Positions 1-9,636 are shown, counted from the first letter of the stretch. The stretch: 64,000 nt of DNA from Spirosoma sp. SC4-14 (GCF_037201965.1 NZ_CP147518.1:5449001-5513000); one strand, 5' to 3'. The notes: generated by a model not told the origin, from the letters alone. Numbers and translations: made by a program.

Positions 1-3000
1 GGCGGTTCCTGCATTTTTCAGCAGTTCCACCCGCTCAATATCGCCCGGATTAAAGGCCATCAACGATGTACCATCTGTATCCTGAATCGGCATCCCATCG
101 ACCAAAAAAAGCGCCTGTGGGCTACTGTTGATTGTACCCAATCCCCGAACAATTACCGAATAGCCGCCCGTCTGCGTCTGACCAACAGAAACTCCGGCAA
201 ATCGGCCCCGAATCATCTCGTATAAATTTGAAAACCGTGGCGACTTGTCGTCAAACAACAGCACAGCATCGGCCGAGTTATGTAAACTTCTGCGCTGAAT
301 ATCTTCGGGACGGTCATCGACCTTACGCGCCCGAACCGTCACTTCTTTCAGCACTTTAGCTGTCTTATCCCGGTAAAATTCGGCATCGTCTTCCTGCCGA
401 ACACGAGCCGCATCGATCTGCGCCCGTAAGGCCAGCCAGTTAGGATGCAGCAAGGCATTGGCCGTATCGGTATTCCATGTCTTAGCCGGACTGTCCAGTA
501 AAAGCTGCGCTTCGTCTTTCAGAAATGGTTTTAGCTCACGATTCATAAGCTGTACCAGCACGCGCAGGGTATCGGCAATGTTGAGTCCGGCCAAACGAAA
601 CCGCCCTTGTTCATCGGCCCCGGCAGATTTTACGAACGATCGGTCTGCAACAGTCGACGCCACCATGATCTGCGCCCCCGGCATGGGTTGCTTTTTCTGA
701 TTGACAATCTTTCCCATCAACGAAACCCCGCCTAGCAGATCCTCATCCGACGTACCGCTTACCCGTCGCCAGCCCTGGGTCAGTAGCAGATCATCCAGCG
801 CACGTCGAAGTTCGGGCGAATAGTCGGTAAAGTATAAATTGGGTTGTTCTACCCGACCGCGCAATTCGCCAGTCAGCAGTAAATGAGTCTGAATGGTGGC
901 TGTAGCCGTATCTTCAGGAATCTGACCCGCATCGGTAATAGAAACCGACAGCGCAGCTACCGACGGAACGCCATCGTCGCTCAGATTGATGCTCAGAATA
1001 GCCTGTTCGCGAGGCTTATAACGGATTTTGTTCAGGCCCACCAACAGCTTCAATGGTGGTAATCGCTCGGGCAAAAACACCAGCCGCTCCGCCTGCGGTC
1101 GGGCGCTGGCGTCATACAGCGTTATCTGGTTTAAACCCGCTGGCAACAATGCGACTGGCAAGCCAATCCGGGCCACACCGTTCTGCAACTGAATTTTTCG
1201 CTGATCGACCAGATGGCCCTGCTGTTGGATTAAGATATAAACAGAATCGACGGACGGGCGATTCGTTCCCGTAATGGTTAGCATGAGTTGGGTACTGTCG
1301 CTGACAGCATCTGCAGCCAGTGAGAGCCCATCTGCTTCGGCAGGTGGCAGCACAACTGACCCTATCAGCCGTCGGTTTCGTCCGGTATGCAGCGCCATTG
1401 CCTGTGCCCGATAGGTCCGCCCCTGTGCAGGCGTTAGCACTACACTGCCCAACCCCAGCGAATTGGTAGTAAATCGGGCAACCTCCTGACCAGAATCGTC
1501 GACAATGGCCCCCGAAACCATTCGTCCAAGGCCATCAGGGGCAACGGCCTTAATGCCTAAACGCGACGAAACGCCCGCGATCCATCGGCCGCCTTCGGGC
1601 AGCAATTGAATATCCAGCGATTTATGGAGCGTATCGTTACCGGCAGGATTGGTTGCCCCCCGAAGCAGGTTATACACCGCAATCGGTCGCTCAAAGGCTG
1701 GGCGGTGCTGTGCAATATCTTCATCGGTATAGGCTCGCAATTGATAAGCTCCCGACGCCAGCGAATCCGACAGCCGGAAATCGCCCGCAGCCCGACCGTC
1801 GGCCACTTTCACCCACTGGTGCTGCACCAGTCTGCCCGACGATGTCAATAAATCGACGTGAATGGCCGTTTCGCCAGCCGGACGACGATTGGTAGCGGCA
1901 TCGAGCAGATACGTGCTAAACCAGATCCGGTCGCCGGTAGCATAAAAGGGTTTGTCGATGTGTACATACAGAACCGGGGCTAATGTCTGAAATTTCTCCT
2001 TGAATGTTGTTGCAATTCGCCCGAGTCGCGCATCAGGAGGCAGGAGTTTTCCCTGTGCCAGTATGGTGGCAGCTGCGGCTTGATTTTGCTCCGGCTTCCA
2101 GTCATCGGGAAGCAGCGTCGACAGCCGATCCTGGGCGAGTGAGCCTTCAATTTCAGCACCGTAAGGCAGTGTAATGGTGCCATCGGTCGTTAGCTGCATG
2201 TGGTTATTCGGCAATTTTATTTGCGAATAGGCATACCGGGCATCGACATAGGGCGAATATGCCGACATCGAATAAATATAAAATACAATCAGCGGCTTCG
2301 ACGAAACCAGCATTCGTTCAAAGGGCAATCGACCGGGCTGAATCAGATTTTTGATGGAAAGAGGCATCAGATGGGCCTTAGGTCCAACTGACCCAGCCAG
2401 TGTCATCCGATTGGCTGCCGTTCGGGCAGGCGGAACAATGGCCTCTTCCTGATAAACCAGAAAACCCGCTTTCTCATAGGTGCTATCGACAAGAGTAGCC
2501 ATCAAATGGCGAGTCGATCCAACATAGGCCCGCATTCGGTTCCGGCGAAACCGGTTGGCCTGGCGGTCGTCCTGCGGTTTCATTTCTTCGAATCGCGTGG
2601 AACCCGCATAATACACCTTTCCATACGACCCATCGAAATACATCATATCGTACCAGAGCTTATACCCCAGCGCATGATTTTCGATCACCAGTGGTTCGGT
2701 GGCAGTGGCTTTCAGGTGCCCGTTTTCTTCCTTAAAGCTAAGTACATCGCTATTTATGATTTCGCACTGGCCACCAAAGGGTTCTCCCAGCAGTTGTTTC
2801 TTAAACTGCTTAAGTTGCCGCTGCCATTTTTTCAGATTACCCCTAACGGTCACCGTAGCCAGTGTTTGTCCGCCTGGCTTCAGCCGAAAATTGACTGTCT
2901 TGGGCTGGTCGTCATCGAAACGCAATGTCCGGTGCTGCGACTCATAGCCCACAAACGATGCTACCATTTCGACCGTACCCAACGGAACGCCCGCCAGCGA

Positions 3001-3195
3001 AAAATAGCCCTGATCATTTGTCAATGTGCCGCGCGTCGATCCATTGATATACACGTTTGCAAACGGCATGGGCTTGCCGGTAGCCGCATCGACAACATGG
3101 CCCGAAAGGGTTGTGGTTAGCTGTGCCCATACGACCGAAACAGGCCATCCTGTCAGACAGATCAATAATCCGACTATCCAATGCCAGCGACGCAT
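1..3195 (-). CDS. MG2-domain / TonB-plug surface protein, partial (3' end outside window)
   Basis: The frame is open from an ATG at 3195 to base 1, giving 1065 residues without a stop; the C-terminus lies beyond the left edge. It begins with a signal peptide (RRWHWIVGLLICLTGW...VWA), then a carboxypeptidase-regulatory-like beta-sandwich (about residues 27-110, GHVVDAATGKPMPFANVYI). A macroglobulin-type MG2 segment follows near residue 408 (VHIDKPFYATGDRIWF). The visible end is a TonB plug-like domain (about 970-1065) finishing in DIERVELLKNAGTA. In this Bacteroidota family the plug may or may not be followed by a beta-barrel, so the protein could be a full receptor or a plug-only surface protein. 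Substrate is unknown. The divergent side holds no gene for 66 bp. The architecture call is firm; the function is inferred. Confidence 0.85.
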   Translation of the reverse strand, partial: MRRWHWIVGLLICLTGWPVSVVWAQLTTTLSGHVVDAATGKPMPFANVYINGSTRGTLTNDQGYFSLAGVPLGTVEMVASFVGYESQHRTLRFDDDQPKTVNFRLKPGGQTLATVTVRGNLKKWQRQLKQFKKQLLGEPFGGQCEIINSDVLSFKEENGHLKATATEPLVIENHALGYKLWYDMMYFDGSYGKVYYAGSTRFEEMKPQDDRQANRFRRNRMRAYVGSTRHLMATLVDSTYEKAGFLVYQEEAIVPPARTAANRMTLAGSVGPKAHLMPLSIKNLIQPGRLPFERMLVSSKPLIVFYIYSMSAYSPYVDARYAYSQIKLPNNHMQLTTDGTITLPYGAEIEGSLAQDRLSTLLPDDWKPEQNQAAAATILAQGKLLPPDARLGRIATTFKEKFQTLAPVLYVHIDKPFYATGDRIWFSTYLLDAATNRRPAGETAIHVDLLTSSGRLVQHQWVKVADGRAAGDFRLSDSLASGAYQLRAYTDEDIAQHRPAFERPIAVYNLLRGATNPAGNDTLHKSLDIQLLPEGGRWIAGVSSRLGIKAVAPDGLGRMVSGAIVDDSGQEVARFTTNSLGLGSVVLTPAQGRTYRAQAMALHTGRNRRLIGSVVLPPAEADGLSLAADAVSDSTQLMLTITGTNRPSVDSVYILIQQQGHLVDQRKIQLQNGVARIGLPVALLPAGLNQITLYDASARPQAERLVFLPERLPPLKLLVGLNKIRYKPREQAILSINLSDDGVPSVAALSVSITDAGQIPEDTATATIQTHLLLTGELRGRVEQPNLYFTDYSPELRRALDDLLLTQGWRRVSGTSDEDLLGGVSLMGKIVNQKKQPMPGAQIMVASTVADRSFVKSAGADEQGRFRLAGLNIADTLRVLVQLMNRELKPFLKDEAQLLLDSPAKTWNTDTANALLHPNWLALRAQIDAARVRQEDDAEFYRDKTAKVLKEVTVRARKVDDRPEDIQRRSLHNSADAVLLFDDKSPRFSNLYEMIRGRFAGVSVGQTQTGGYSVIVRGLGTINSSPQALFLVDGMPIQDTDGTSLMAFNPGDIERVELLKNAGTA

Positions 3196-3261
3196 GACAA
3201 CATTGTTTAAACTGGTTTAAAACTACCTATAAAAGTAAAAAACAAACTGATTTACTTGCGC

Positions 3262-3573
3262 TTAGGCCATATCGATCAGTTTCACAGTTTCCAGATTTTC
3301 GGCCGAAAAGGCAATTGGTTTTTCGGCAAACAACACTTTAGTAGCGGCCCAGGTCGACCGAAACAAATCGCTCTGCCGATAGGCGTCGAGGGCATCGGCA
3401 GAATCCCACAAACTATACGTCATGCGCACATTCGGCTGGGTGGGGTCGCTCAATAGCTGAAGGTATTGATTTCCGGGAAACGCCCGGATAAGGTATTTCG
3501 AATTGTTGAAAATCGCCTGAAAGTCGCCCAGTTTATCTTCCTGAAACGTCATACGCACAATACGAACCAGCAT
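3262..3573 (-). CDS. antibiotic biosynthesis monooxygenase (ABM) domain protein
   Basis: This 103-residue protein starts MLVRIVRMTFQED and has the size and pattern of a single ABM/dimeric alpha-beta-barrel domain. Features are an N-terminal strand, a helix holding FQAIFNNSKYLIRAFPGN, and a strand-turn with VRMTYSLWDSADALDAYRQSDLF, the segment typical of quinol monooxygenase or heme-degrading relatives. Such proteins are small cytosolic dimers that oxidise quinols or heme, or have unknown substrates. No heme ligand can be assigned from sequence alone. It lies 66 bp downstream of the start of the large surface protein on the same strand and is read towards it, so the two might be co-transcribed. 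Confidence 0.75.
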   Translation of the reverse strand: MLVRIVRMTFQEDKLGDFQAIFNNSKYLIRAFPGNQYLQLLSDPTQPNVRMTYSLWDSADALDAYRQSDLFRSTWAATKVLFAEKPIAFSAENLETVKLIDMA

Positions 3574-3665
3574 ACTATCTTTTCTTTAATTGCAAAGCAG
3601 GTAAAAACTTTCTATTCTCGGTCTACGCAATTGAATTCGTAGAAATACCCTAAACCATAACAATC

Positions 3666-4150
3666 ATGCGTGAAGAAACATAGAATTCATTGAGTCGCAA
3701 AATAATAGGCAACTGTATTGAACCCATCGCGAACTAGGTCCAGGTTTGCTGGAAAGCGTTTATGAAGAGTGTTTAGCCTTCGAGCCTAGCAATCAGAATT
3801 TATATGTTGAACGGCAGCTTGAATTGCCAGTTCTTTACAAAAGGTCACCTGCTGAACAAAACGTTTTTTATGGGCCTTGTTGTTGAAGAATTGATTGTAT
3901 TAAAAAGGCTGTACAAGAGTTAAGCCCTCTCAATCATATTCAACTAATCACATACCTCCGTATGTCGCAAATGAGATTAGGGCTGCTTACTACTTTCAAT
4001 GCCGAAATACTGCGCAATGGCATTCATAGAAAAAATCAATGGAAACCTAAATCATTGATTGTCCACAGAGGCACAGAGAATACAGAGATTTTTATGATTA
4101 GCAGGCATACCAACTTTTCTTTGTACCCTCTGTGCCTCTGTGGACAATGA
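3666..4150 (+). pseudogene. GxxExxY family protein, frameshifted remnant
   Basis: No single frame is open, but joining frames recovers the GxxExxY fold. Pieces in order are LSRKIIGNCIE, then after a shift HRELGPGLLESVYEECLAFE with NLYVERQLELPVLYK, then HLLNKTFFMGLVVEELIVL, then AVQELSPLNHIQLITYLRM and the ending LLTTFNAEILRNGIHRK. At least three frame changes are needed (near 3723, in the A-run near 3839, and near 3903), plus an in-frame TAG just after the presumed ATG at 3666. The last frame reads on into the inverted repeat and ends at 4150. The family has a PD-(D/E)XK-like fold of uncertain function and is often mobile. Recognition is by residue pattern only. Confidence 0.75.
4058..4148. 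repeat. 21-bp perfect inverted repeat, CAGAG type
   Basis: Left arm 4058-4078 (ATTGTCCACAGAGGCACAGAG, first 20 bases shared) pairs perfectly with right arm 4128-4148 across a 49-bp spacer. The left arm is read in the last frame of the GxxExxY remnant as HRGTENTE. A related palindrome lies at 25277-25354, so this is a repeat family and not a chance hairpin. There is no T-run, so a plain intrinsic terminator is unlikely. Confidence 0.85.
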
Positions 4151-4333
4151 ACATATTGCTTCGAGGACTGAAAACAGATACCACACCCCAACTCGACAGC
4201 AAACTAAGAAAATTATTAGTGTTCATAAAGCCTTGACAGAAAGCGTATGCCTACCGCCCGGTAGTATACCACTGGATTAAGTCAAAAAACTCTCGGTTCT
4301 TTGTAAGCTTTGTAATCAATTAACCCCTACCTA

Positions 4334-5305
4334 ATGAATTACCGCACATTTGGCCGCATGGGCTGGCAAGTTTCCGAAATTGGCTATGGCATGTGGGGTC
4401 TGGCCGACTGGACCGGCGCCGAACGACCTCAAATTGAAAAAGCGCTCGACCGCGCCGTTGAACTTGGCTGCAACTTCTTCGATACCGCATGGGGCTATGG
4501 ATCGGGGCTGAGCGAACAGATTCTGGGTGATCTGCTCAAGCGCAATTCCGATAAAAAGCTCTACGCGGCTACCAAGATTCCGCCCAAAAACCGGATCTGG
4601 CCTTCGAAAGCAGATTTTAATCTGGACGATGTTTTCCCTGCCGACTACATTGTTGAATACACCGAAAAAAGCCTCCAGAATCTGGGCGTCGACACCATCG
4701 ACCTGCTTCAGTTTCACGTTTGGGAAGATGCCTGGGCCAACCGCGACGAGTGGCAGGAAGCCGTAACCCGGCTCACCCAGGACGGTAAAGTGCAGGCCTG
4801 GGGCGTTTCGGTGAATCGCTGGGAGCCCGACAACTGCCTGAACACGCTCCGCACGGGACTGATCGATGCGGTTCAGGTTATTTACAACATCTTCGACCAA
4901 AATCCCGAAGACAATCTGTTTCCATTGTGCAAAGAGTTGAACCTGGGTGTTATAGCCCGCGTTCCGTTCGACGAAGGAACACTGACGGGCACGTTCACGA
5001 AAGAGACGACCTTTCCGGCCAACGACTGGCGGTCGACGTATTTCGTTCCCGAAAACCTGAACAGCAGCGTAGATCATGCCGATGCGCTGCGTCCCCTTAT
5101 TCCGGCAGGCATGACAATGGCAGAAATGGCACTGCGGTTCATTTTGAGCAACCCCGATGTGCATACAACCATTCCCGGTATGCGTCAACTCCGCAATGTA
5201 GAAGCCAATATTGCCACCAGCGACGGAGCAGGTTTATTGCCCGAACTGTTGCATGAACTGAAAGGCCACCGCTGGGATCGCACCCCAACCGAGTGGAGTC
5301 AATAG
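4334..5305 (+). CDS. aldo/keto reductase
   Basis: This is a 323-residue NADPH-dependent oxidoreductase of the AKR superfamily with a (beta/alpha)8 barrel, expected in the cytosol. The catalytic tetrad is visible: Asp50 and Tyr55 in FDTAWGYG, Lys81 in ATKIPPK, and His128 in LLQFHVWE. The N-terminal RTFGRMGWQVSEIGYGMWGL and the late PGMRQLRNVEANIA (cofactor-phosphate region) are typical of the AKR5/AKR13-like bacterial group. The substrate cannot be told. The ATG at 4334 follows an AT-rich leader and gives the normal length. The gene ends 4 nt before a 19-bp-armed palindrome that separates it from the two-component operon. Confidence 0.93.
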   Translation: MNYRTFGRMGWQVSEIGYGMWGLADWTGAERPQIEKALDRAVELGCNFFDTAWGYGSGLSEQILGDLLKRNSDKKLYAATKIPPKNRIWPSKADFNLDDVFPADYIVEYTEKSLQNLGVDTIDLLQFHVWEDAWANRDEWQEAVTRLTQDGKVQAWGVSVNRWEPDNCLNTLRTGLIDAVQVIYNIFDQNPEDNLFPLCKELNLGVIARVPFDEGTLTGTFTKETTFPANDWRSTYFVPENLNSSVDHADALRPLIPAGMTMAEMALRFILSNPDVHTTIPGMRQLRNVEANIATSDGAGLLPELLHELKGHRWDRTPTEWSQ

Positions 5306-5309
5306 GAGC

Positions 5310-5366
5310 CTCAGCCAGTTGCTGGCTGTCTCTTTTCAAAAAACAGGCAGCCAGCAACTGGCTGAG
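5310..5366. repeat. 19-bp perfect inverted repeat between genes
   Basis: Arms 5310-5328 (CTCAGCCAGTTGCTGGCTG) and 5348-5366 match perfectly over a 19-bp spacer. Each arm also contains its own palindrome (CAGCCA..TGGCTG). It starts right after the aldo/keto reductase stop and ends 9 nt before the response regulator ATG at 5376. It may therefore act as a terminator for the former or as a 5' leader structure for the latter. Confidence 0.85.
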
Positions 5367-5375
5367 ACAATCCCT

Positions 5376-6059
5376 ATGAAAATTCTTTTGGTAGAAGATG
5401 AACCCGATCTGCAACTAGCCATCTATCGGTATCTGGAAGGCGAAGGCTATATCGTTACAACGGTTAATACCTATCGACACGGCCTCGAAAAAGCCCATGA
5501 CTACGATTACGATTGCGTGATTGTGGACCTGATGCTTCCCGACGGCAATGGTCTCGACCTGGTTCGTGACCTGAAGAAACGGGAGTCTACCGCCGGAATT
5601 ATTGTCGTTACGGCCAAAGATGCGTTGTCTGACAAACTTACGGGTCTCGATACGGGTGCCGACGATTACCTGACCAAGCCCTTTCATTTGCCCGAACTCA
5701 ACGCCCGGATTCGGTCGGTACTACGCCGAAGACTCTTTGGAGGCCAGTCGAAAGTAACGGCGGGTGAGTTAACCTTATGGCCCGATCAACAACGAATCAG
5801 CGTTGGCCAAACCGACATTAAGCTCACCAGCAAAGAATACGAACTTCTGATGTTTCTGGTAACTAACGCCGATCGGCTGCTGTCGAAATCAGCTATTGCC
5901 GAGCATGTCTGGGGTGATGCCATGGACGCAGCCGACTCGCATGAGTTTTTGTATACGCATATGAAAAATCTGCGCCGGAAGTTGATTGCCGCTGGTTGTC
6001 CAGACTATATTCAGACGCGCTACGGGGCAGGCTATATTTTTTCAACCCGACCGTCATGA
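5376..6059 (+). CDS. OmpR/PhoB-family response regulator
   Basis: This 227-residue DNA-binding response regulator has a receiver domain (1-118) with the acidic pair in VEDEPD, the phospho-acceptor Asp51 in VIVDLMLPDGNG and the conserved Lys in TKPF. The C-terminal winged helix (about 125-227) contains LTSKEYELLMFLVTNADRLL and ends RYGAGYIF. The start at 5376 (MKILLVEDEPD) is preferred over upstream in-frame starts because those would read through a perfect palindrome. The stop overlaps the ATG of the histidine kinase (ATGA at 6056), so the two are translationally coupled. A TonB receptor follows and is a likely target; the signal is unknown. Confidence 0.94.
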   Translation: MKILLVEDEPDLQLAIYRYLEGEGYIVTTVNTYRHGLEKAHDYDYDCVIVDLMLPDGNGLDLVRDLKKRESTAGIIVVTAKDALSDKLTGLDTGADDYLTKPFHLPELNARIRSVLRRRLFGGQSKVTAGELTLWPDQQRISVGQTDIKLTSKEYELLMFLVTNADRLLSKSAIAEHVWGDAMDAADSHEFLYTHMKNLRRKLIAAGCPDYIQTRYGAGYIFSTRPS

Positions 6060-7318
6060 GTCTGTTCAACCAAACCGCCCGCTATCTGATCATAACGGCA
6101 TTTGCTATTGCCTTAACCGGGTCGCTTGGTTTTTATACACTCATCCACTGGAAAATACGCTACGAAGTCGATGAAATTCTACTGAGTCAGGTAGAGCAAA
6201 CTCAGCTACGACTTCAAAAACAATCACTCGAAAACGTATCGGACTGGGACGACAATCCTCGAATTGAACGAGCCAAAACCCCAATCAGGCCCGAGTATAC
6301 TGACCTTATGGTGCCCGACACGTTGGCCAACCGTGCCCCGATTGCCATTCGTCAGTTTCGTAAAACTGTTCTGGCAAATGGGCAACTTTATCTGATCACG
6401 GCCCAACTGCCCTATTATGAATTCAACGAACTATCGCGCGAGATGTCGGTCGGTGTTATCGTTGGCTTTTTACTGTTAACGACGGCATCCGTTCTGATCG
6501 GCTTAGGATTATCGCGCCGACTATGGCGTCCATTTTATGCTACCATCGACCAACTCCGCAATTTTCGGCTCGATCAAATAGATCCACCTCATTTTCTCCA
6601 TAACCGCATTCGGGAGTTTACCCTTCTTAACCAATCGCTCAGCGAACTGACGCAAAAGCTACGTCAACAGTTTTTACTCCAGAAACAGTTTACCGAAAAT
6701 GCATCCCACGAATTACAGACGCCACTGGCGGTTGCCTCAGCCGAACTGGAGCTTTTGATGCAATCAGAACAATTAACAGAAATCGACCATCTGCACATCG
6801 AACGGGCAACTAATGCACTCACTCGGCTTAGTCAATTGAATCGCTCCCTGTTGTTGCTCACTCAGGTCGAAAACGATCAGTTCATCAAGGCCGAAACCCT
6901 GGATTTGAGCGCATTGACCGAACGATATATCGACGAATACCGACCATTTTTTGAGCATAAGCAGCTTGCTATTACTGCATCCATAGCTGCCGGTGTTCAT
7001 TTGCATATGAATCGTCAGTTGGCGGGCGTACTACTAACGAACCTGCTCAAAAATGCCGTCCGCCATAGCCCTGCGGGCGGGTTGGTCGCCATCGATCTTA
7101 CTCCCAATGCCTTTACGATACGAAATACCGGCGAAATGCTCCCTTTCTCCGAGAAACAACTATTTAGCCGATTTGTAAAAGATCCGGCCCGCCCCGATTC
7201 AACAGGATTAGGACTGGCACTTGTCAAACAAATCTGCGACCGGTATGGATTAGCGATTCAGTATCAGTATGATTTTGAAGCGAAACAGCATCTATTCCAA
7301 ATCAAACTACCATCGTAA
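6056..7318 (+). CDS. sensor histidine kinase, QseC/BaeS-like
   Basis: This 420-residue membrane kinase has a first membrane helix at about residues 10-28, a periplasmic loop of roughly 110 residues, and a second helix at about 140-160 (VGVIVGFLLLTTASVLIGLGL). It continues with a HAMP-like linker, a DHp domain with the phospho-acceptor His in NASHELQTPLA, and a HATPase domain with N-box LLTNLLKNAVRHS and G-box STGLGLALVKQI. The ATG at 6056 overlaps the regulator stop; a longer in-frame start would lie inside the regulator gene. It is the cognate partner of the upstream regulator. The short loop has no recognised ligand domain. TonB receptor 7407-9608 follows after about 90 bp. Confidence 0.93.
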   Translation: MSLFNQTARYLIITAFAIALTGSLGFYTLIHWKIRYEVDEILLSQVEQTQLRLQKQSLENVSDWDDNPRIERAKTPIRPEYTDLMVPDTLANRAPIAIRQFRKTVLANGQLYLITAQLPYYEFNELSREMSVGVIVGFLLLTTASVLIGLGLSRRLWRPFYATIDQLRNFRLDQIDPPHFLHNRIREFTLLNQSLSELTQKLRQQFLLQKQFTENASHELQTPLAVASAELELLMQSEQLTEIDHLHIERATNALTRLSQLNRSLLLLTQVENDQFIKAETLDLSALTERYIDEYRPFFEHKQLAITASIAAGVHLHMNRQLAGVLLTNLLKNAVRHSPAGGLVAIDLTPNAFTIRNTGEMLPFSEKQLFSRFVKDPARPDSTGLGLALVKQICDRYGLAIQYQYDFEAKQHLFQIKLPS

Positions 7319-7406
7319 GACGATAATCAGGTTGACGCAACCAGGCCATCGTCTTCAGATTCTCTTCATAATTCTGCCCGAAACTTGCAAGTAAATGCTG
7401 CAAGTA

Positions 7407-9608
7407 ATGAAATACCTGTTCTTTTTTCCACTGTTTTTACTGGCTACAGTTTCTGCCGTCGGCCAGAAAAATCTCGTTATTCGAGTCGAAGACAGTGCAT
7501 CCCGTGAAGCCATTATTGGCGCGACAATCCGCACGCCTTTGGGCATTAAACCAGTTGTTGGAGCGGTTACGAATGTAAACGGAGTTGCTTCGCTCCCAAC
7601 ACTTCCAGCCAACACAACCCGGCTTATGGTCAGTGCCGTAGGCTACAAAACCGAAACATTTCCAATTAATAGTAAAGCCGATACACTCGTTTTTCAACTT
7701 CATAGCGAAGAAGAAGCCCTGGACGAAGTAACGGTTACGGCCATGCGTACCAACTCCCGGATCGAAGACTTGCCCATTAAGGTCGAAGTGCTTGGGCTGG
7801 AAGATATGGACGAAGAAAGCGCCGTAGTACCCGGTAATGTGAGCAGTATTCTGGGCGACATTTCGATCATTCACATTCAGCGAACATCGGCCGTCAATGG
7901 TAATCAGGCCATTCGAATGCAGGGATTAGACCCCAAATACACGCAGATTCTGCGCGATGGTCTGCCGCTTTACGAAGGCTTTTCGGGCAATCTGGGCGTA
8001 TTGCAAATTCCTCCACTCGATCTGAAGCAAATTGAAGTTGTGAAAGGATCGGTTTCGACACTATATGGTGGAGGTGCCATTGGTGGTATGATCAATATTG
8101 TATCTAAAATACCCACGTCCGAAAAACCAGAGTTTACGGCACTGCTCAACCACTCTGGTCTGAAAGAAAATAACCTGAATGCCTATTATTCGCAGCGCTA
8201 CGGTAAAACTGGCCTGACACTATTTAGCGGCTATACCAACCAGCAGGCTGTCGATGTTACGGGCGATGGGTTCACCGATAGTCCGGGTATTAAGCAGTTC
8301 AATTTTCATCCACGTTTTTTTTGGAACCCTTCCGAGCGCACTAAACTGGATGTGGGTTATGCCTTCACAACCGAACATCGCCAGGGCGGATACCTGCCTG
8401 CCCTGGAAGGCAGTATGCCTAATGCTTACCAAAACATAACCGACCTGCAACGACACACCATCGATTTCAACACCAGCCACAATACATCTGCAACCAACCT
8501 ACTGACTTTCAAGGGCGCATTGAGTACGTTTCACCGACAAAATACCGACTACCATAAACTTTCAGACGGTCGGCAGTCGTCGATTTATCTGGAAGCCAAC
8601 GATCTGGTTCGGTTCGGCAAACATCAATTGATTGGCGGTGCCAACCTGACCGTCGAAGCCTTTCGTAAAAACCCCGATAGCACCCGCCTTGTCGATTATA
8701 CGTACAGCACAATAGGCGCGTTTGTGCAGGACGACTGGCAATTGGGCGAAAAAGTAGCCCTTCAGGCCGGCTTGCGGTTCGATCATCACAATACGTTCGG
8801 CAATTTTCTGCTGCCCCGCCTATCGGTAAAACTGAAACCATCTGAACCCTGGACGGTACGGCTTAGTGTCGGTACGGGCTACAAAGCCCCGAATCTGTTT
8901 GTTAACCAAACGCCCGGTGCCCTGAATGTTAGCCTCATTTTCCCACGTTTGCTCCCAATTGATGTAGCAACTATTAAAGCAGAACACTCGATAGGAACGA
9001 ATATCGACATTGCCTACTCAAAAACCTTCGAGAGCGGCCTTTCGGTGCAGGTCGATCAGGCGTTTTATTACACCTATGTCAATTCGCCGGTGGTATCGGC
9101 CTTTTCGAGTCTGTCGAGCAACCTGGGAGCTTATACACAATTGATCAATGCGCCCTATAATCTGTTTAGCGTCGGTACGGATACGTATATACGGCTCGAA
9201 TACAAGGATTATGAGCTATACCTGGGCTACAATCATACGCTATCCCGTCGCGACGGACCTACCGACAACACCTATCTGCCACTAGCCCCGCAGGACAAAT
9301 TTTCGAGCACGCTAGCCTGGGAGAGCGAACATTTTCGATTCGGGGTCGAAAGCAGCCTGGTCGGCAACCAATATCTCTATAATAATCAGAAAGTAGCCAA
9401 CTATTGGCTTTTTGCGGGTGCCGCCGAATATCACTATAACGAACATTGGCGACTGGTGCTCAATGGCGAAAACATTTTCAACATTCGGCAAGCCAACTAC
9501 GAAACGGTTGTTTTGGGCGCAAACCCTACCGTACAGCCTACCTTCCGCCCTGTTTGGGCCCCACTCGAAGGCCGGATCGTGAATCTGGCATTGAAGTTTA
9601 CGTTGTAG
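7407..9608 (+). CDS. TonB-dependent outer-membrane receptor
   Basis: This receptor of about 733 residues starts with a clear signal peptide (MKYLFFFPLFLLATVSAVGQ). An ATG 12 nt upstream (7395) is in frame, but the downstream one gives the better signal peptide. A carboxypeptidase-regulatory-like domain (about 20-105) precedes the TonB-box area (EVTVTAMRT) and a plug (GLDPKYTQILRDGLPLYEG ... IEVVKGSVSTLYGGGAIGGM). A 22-strand barrel-type C-terminus ends in NLALKFTL with a terminal aromatic/hydrophobic pattern. It imports a large ligand with TonB energy; siderophore or cobalamin-like cargo is usual for this size, but nothing fixes the ligand. It follows a two-component operon that may control it. 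Confidence 0.92.
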   Translation: MKYLFFFPLFLLATVSAVGQKNLVIRVEDSASREAIIGATIRTPLGIKPVVGAVTNVNGVASLPTLPANTTRLMVSAVGYKTETFPINSKADTLVFQLHSEEEALDEVTVTAMRTNSRIEDLPIKVEVLGLEDMDEESAVVPGNVSSILGDISIIHIQRTSAVNGNQAIRMQGLDPKYTQILRDGLPLYEGFSGNLGVLQIPPLDLKQIEVVKGSVSTLYGGGAIGGMINIVSKIPTSEKPEFTALLNHSGLKENNLNAYYSQRYGKTGLTLFSGYTNQQAVDVTGDGFTDSPGIKQFNFHPRFFWNPSERTKLDVGYAFTTEHRQGGYLPALEGSMPNAYQNITDLQRHTIDFNTSHNTSATNLLTFKGALSTFHRQNTDYHKLSDGRQSSIYLEANDLVRFGKHQLIGGANLTVEAFRKNPDSTRLVDYTYSTIGAFVQDDWQLGEKVALQAGLRFDHHNTFGNFLLPRLSVKLKPSEPWTVRLSVGTGYKAPNLFVNQTPGALNVSLIFPRLLPIDVATIKAEHSIGTNIDIAYSKTFESGLSVQVDQAFYYTYVNSPVVSAFSSLSSNLGAYTQLINAPYNLFSVGTDTYIRLEYKDYELYLGYNHTLSRRDGPTDNTYLPLAPQDKFSSTLAWESEHFRFGVESSLVGNQYLYNNQKVANYWLFAGAAEYHYNEHWRLVLNGENIFNIRQANYETVVLGANPTVQPTFRPVWAPLEGRIVNLALKFTL

Positions 9609-9636
9609 GCACCTATTTCATAACAATTTGATAAGC

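Noticed and set aside
2506..3120. 204-codon plus-strand frame opposite the first gene
   Set aside because: The minus frame is open for 1065 codons with a clear signal peptide and plug; the plus frame has no domain.
4331..5188. 285-codon minus-strand open frame opposite the aldo/keto reductase
   Set aside because: It is antisense to a gene with all catalytic residues, has no recognisable domain, and shows only reverse-complement codon bias.
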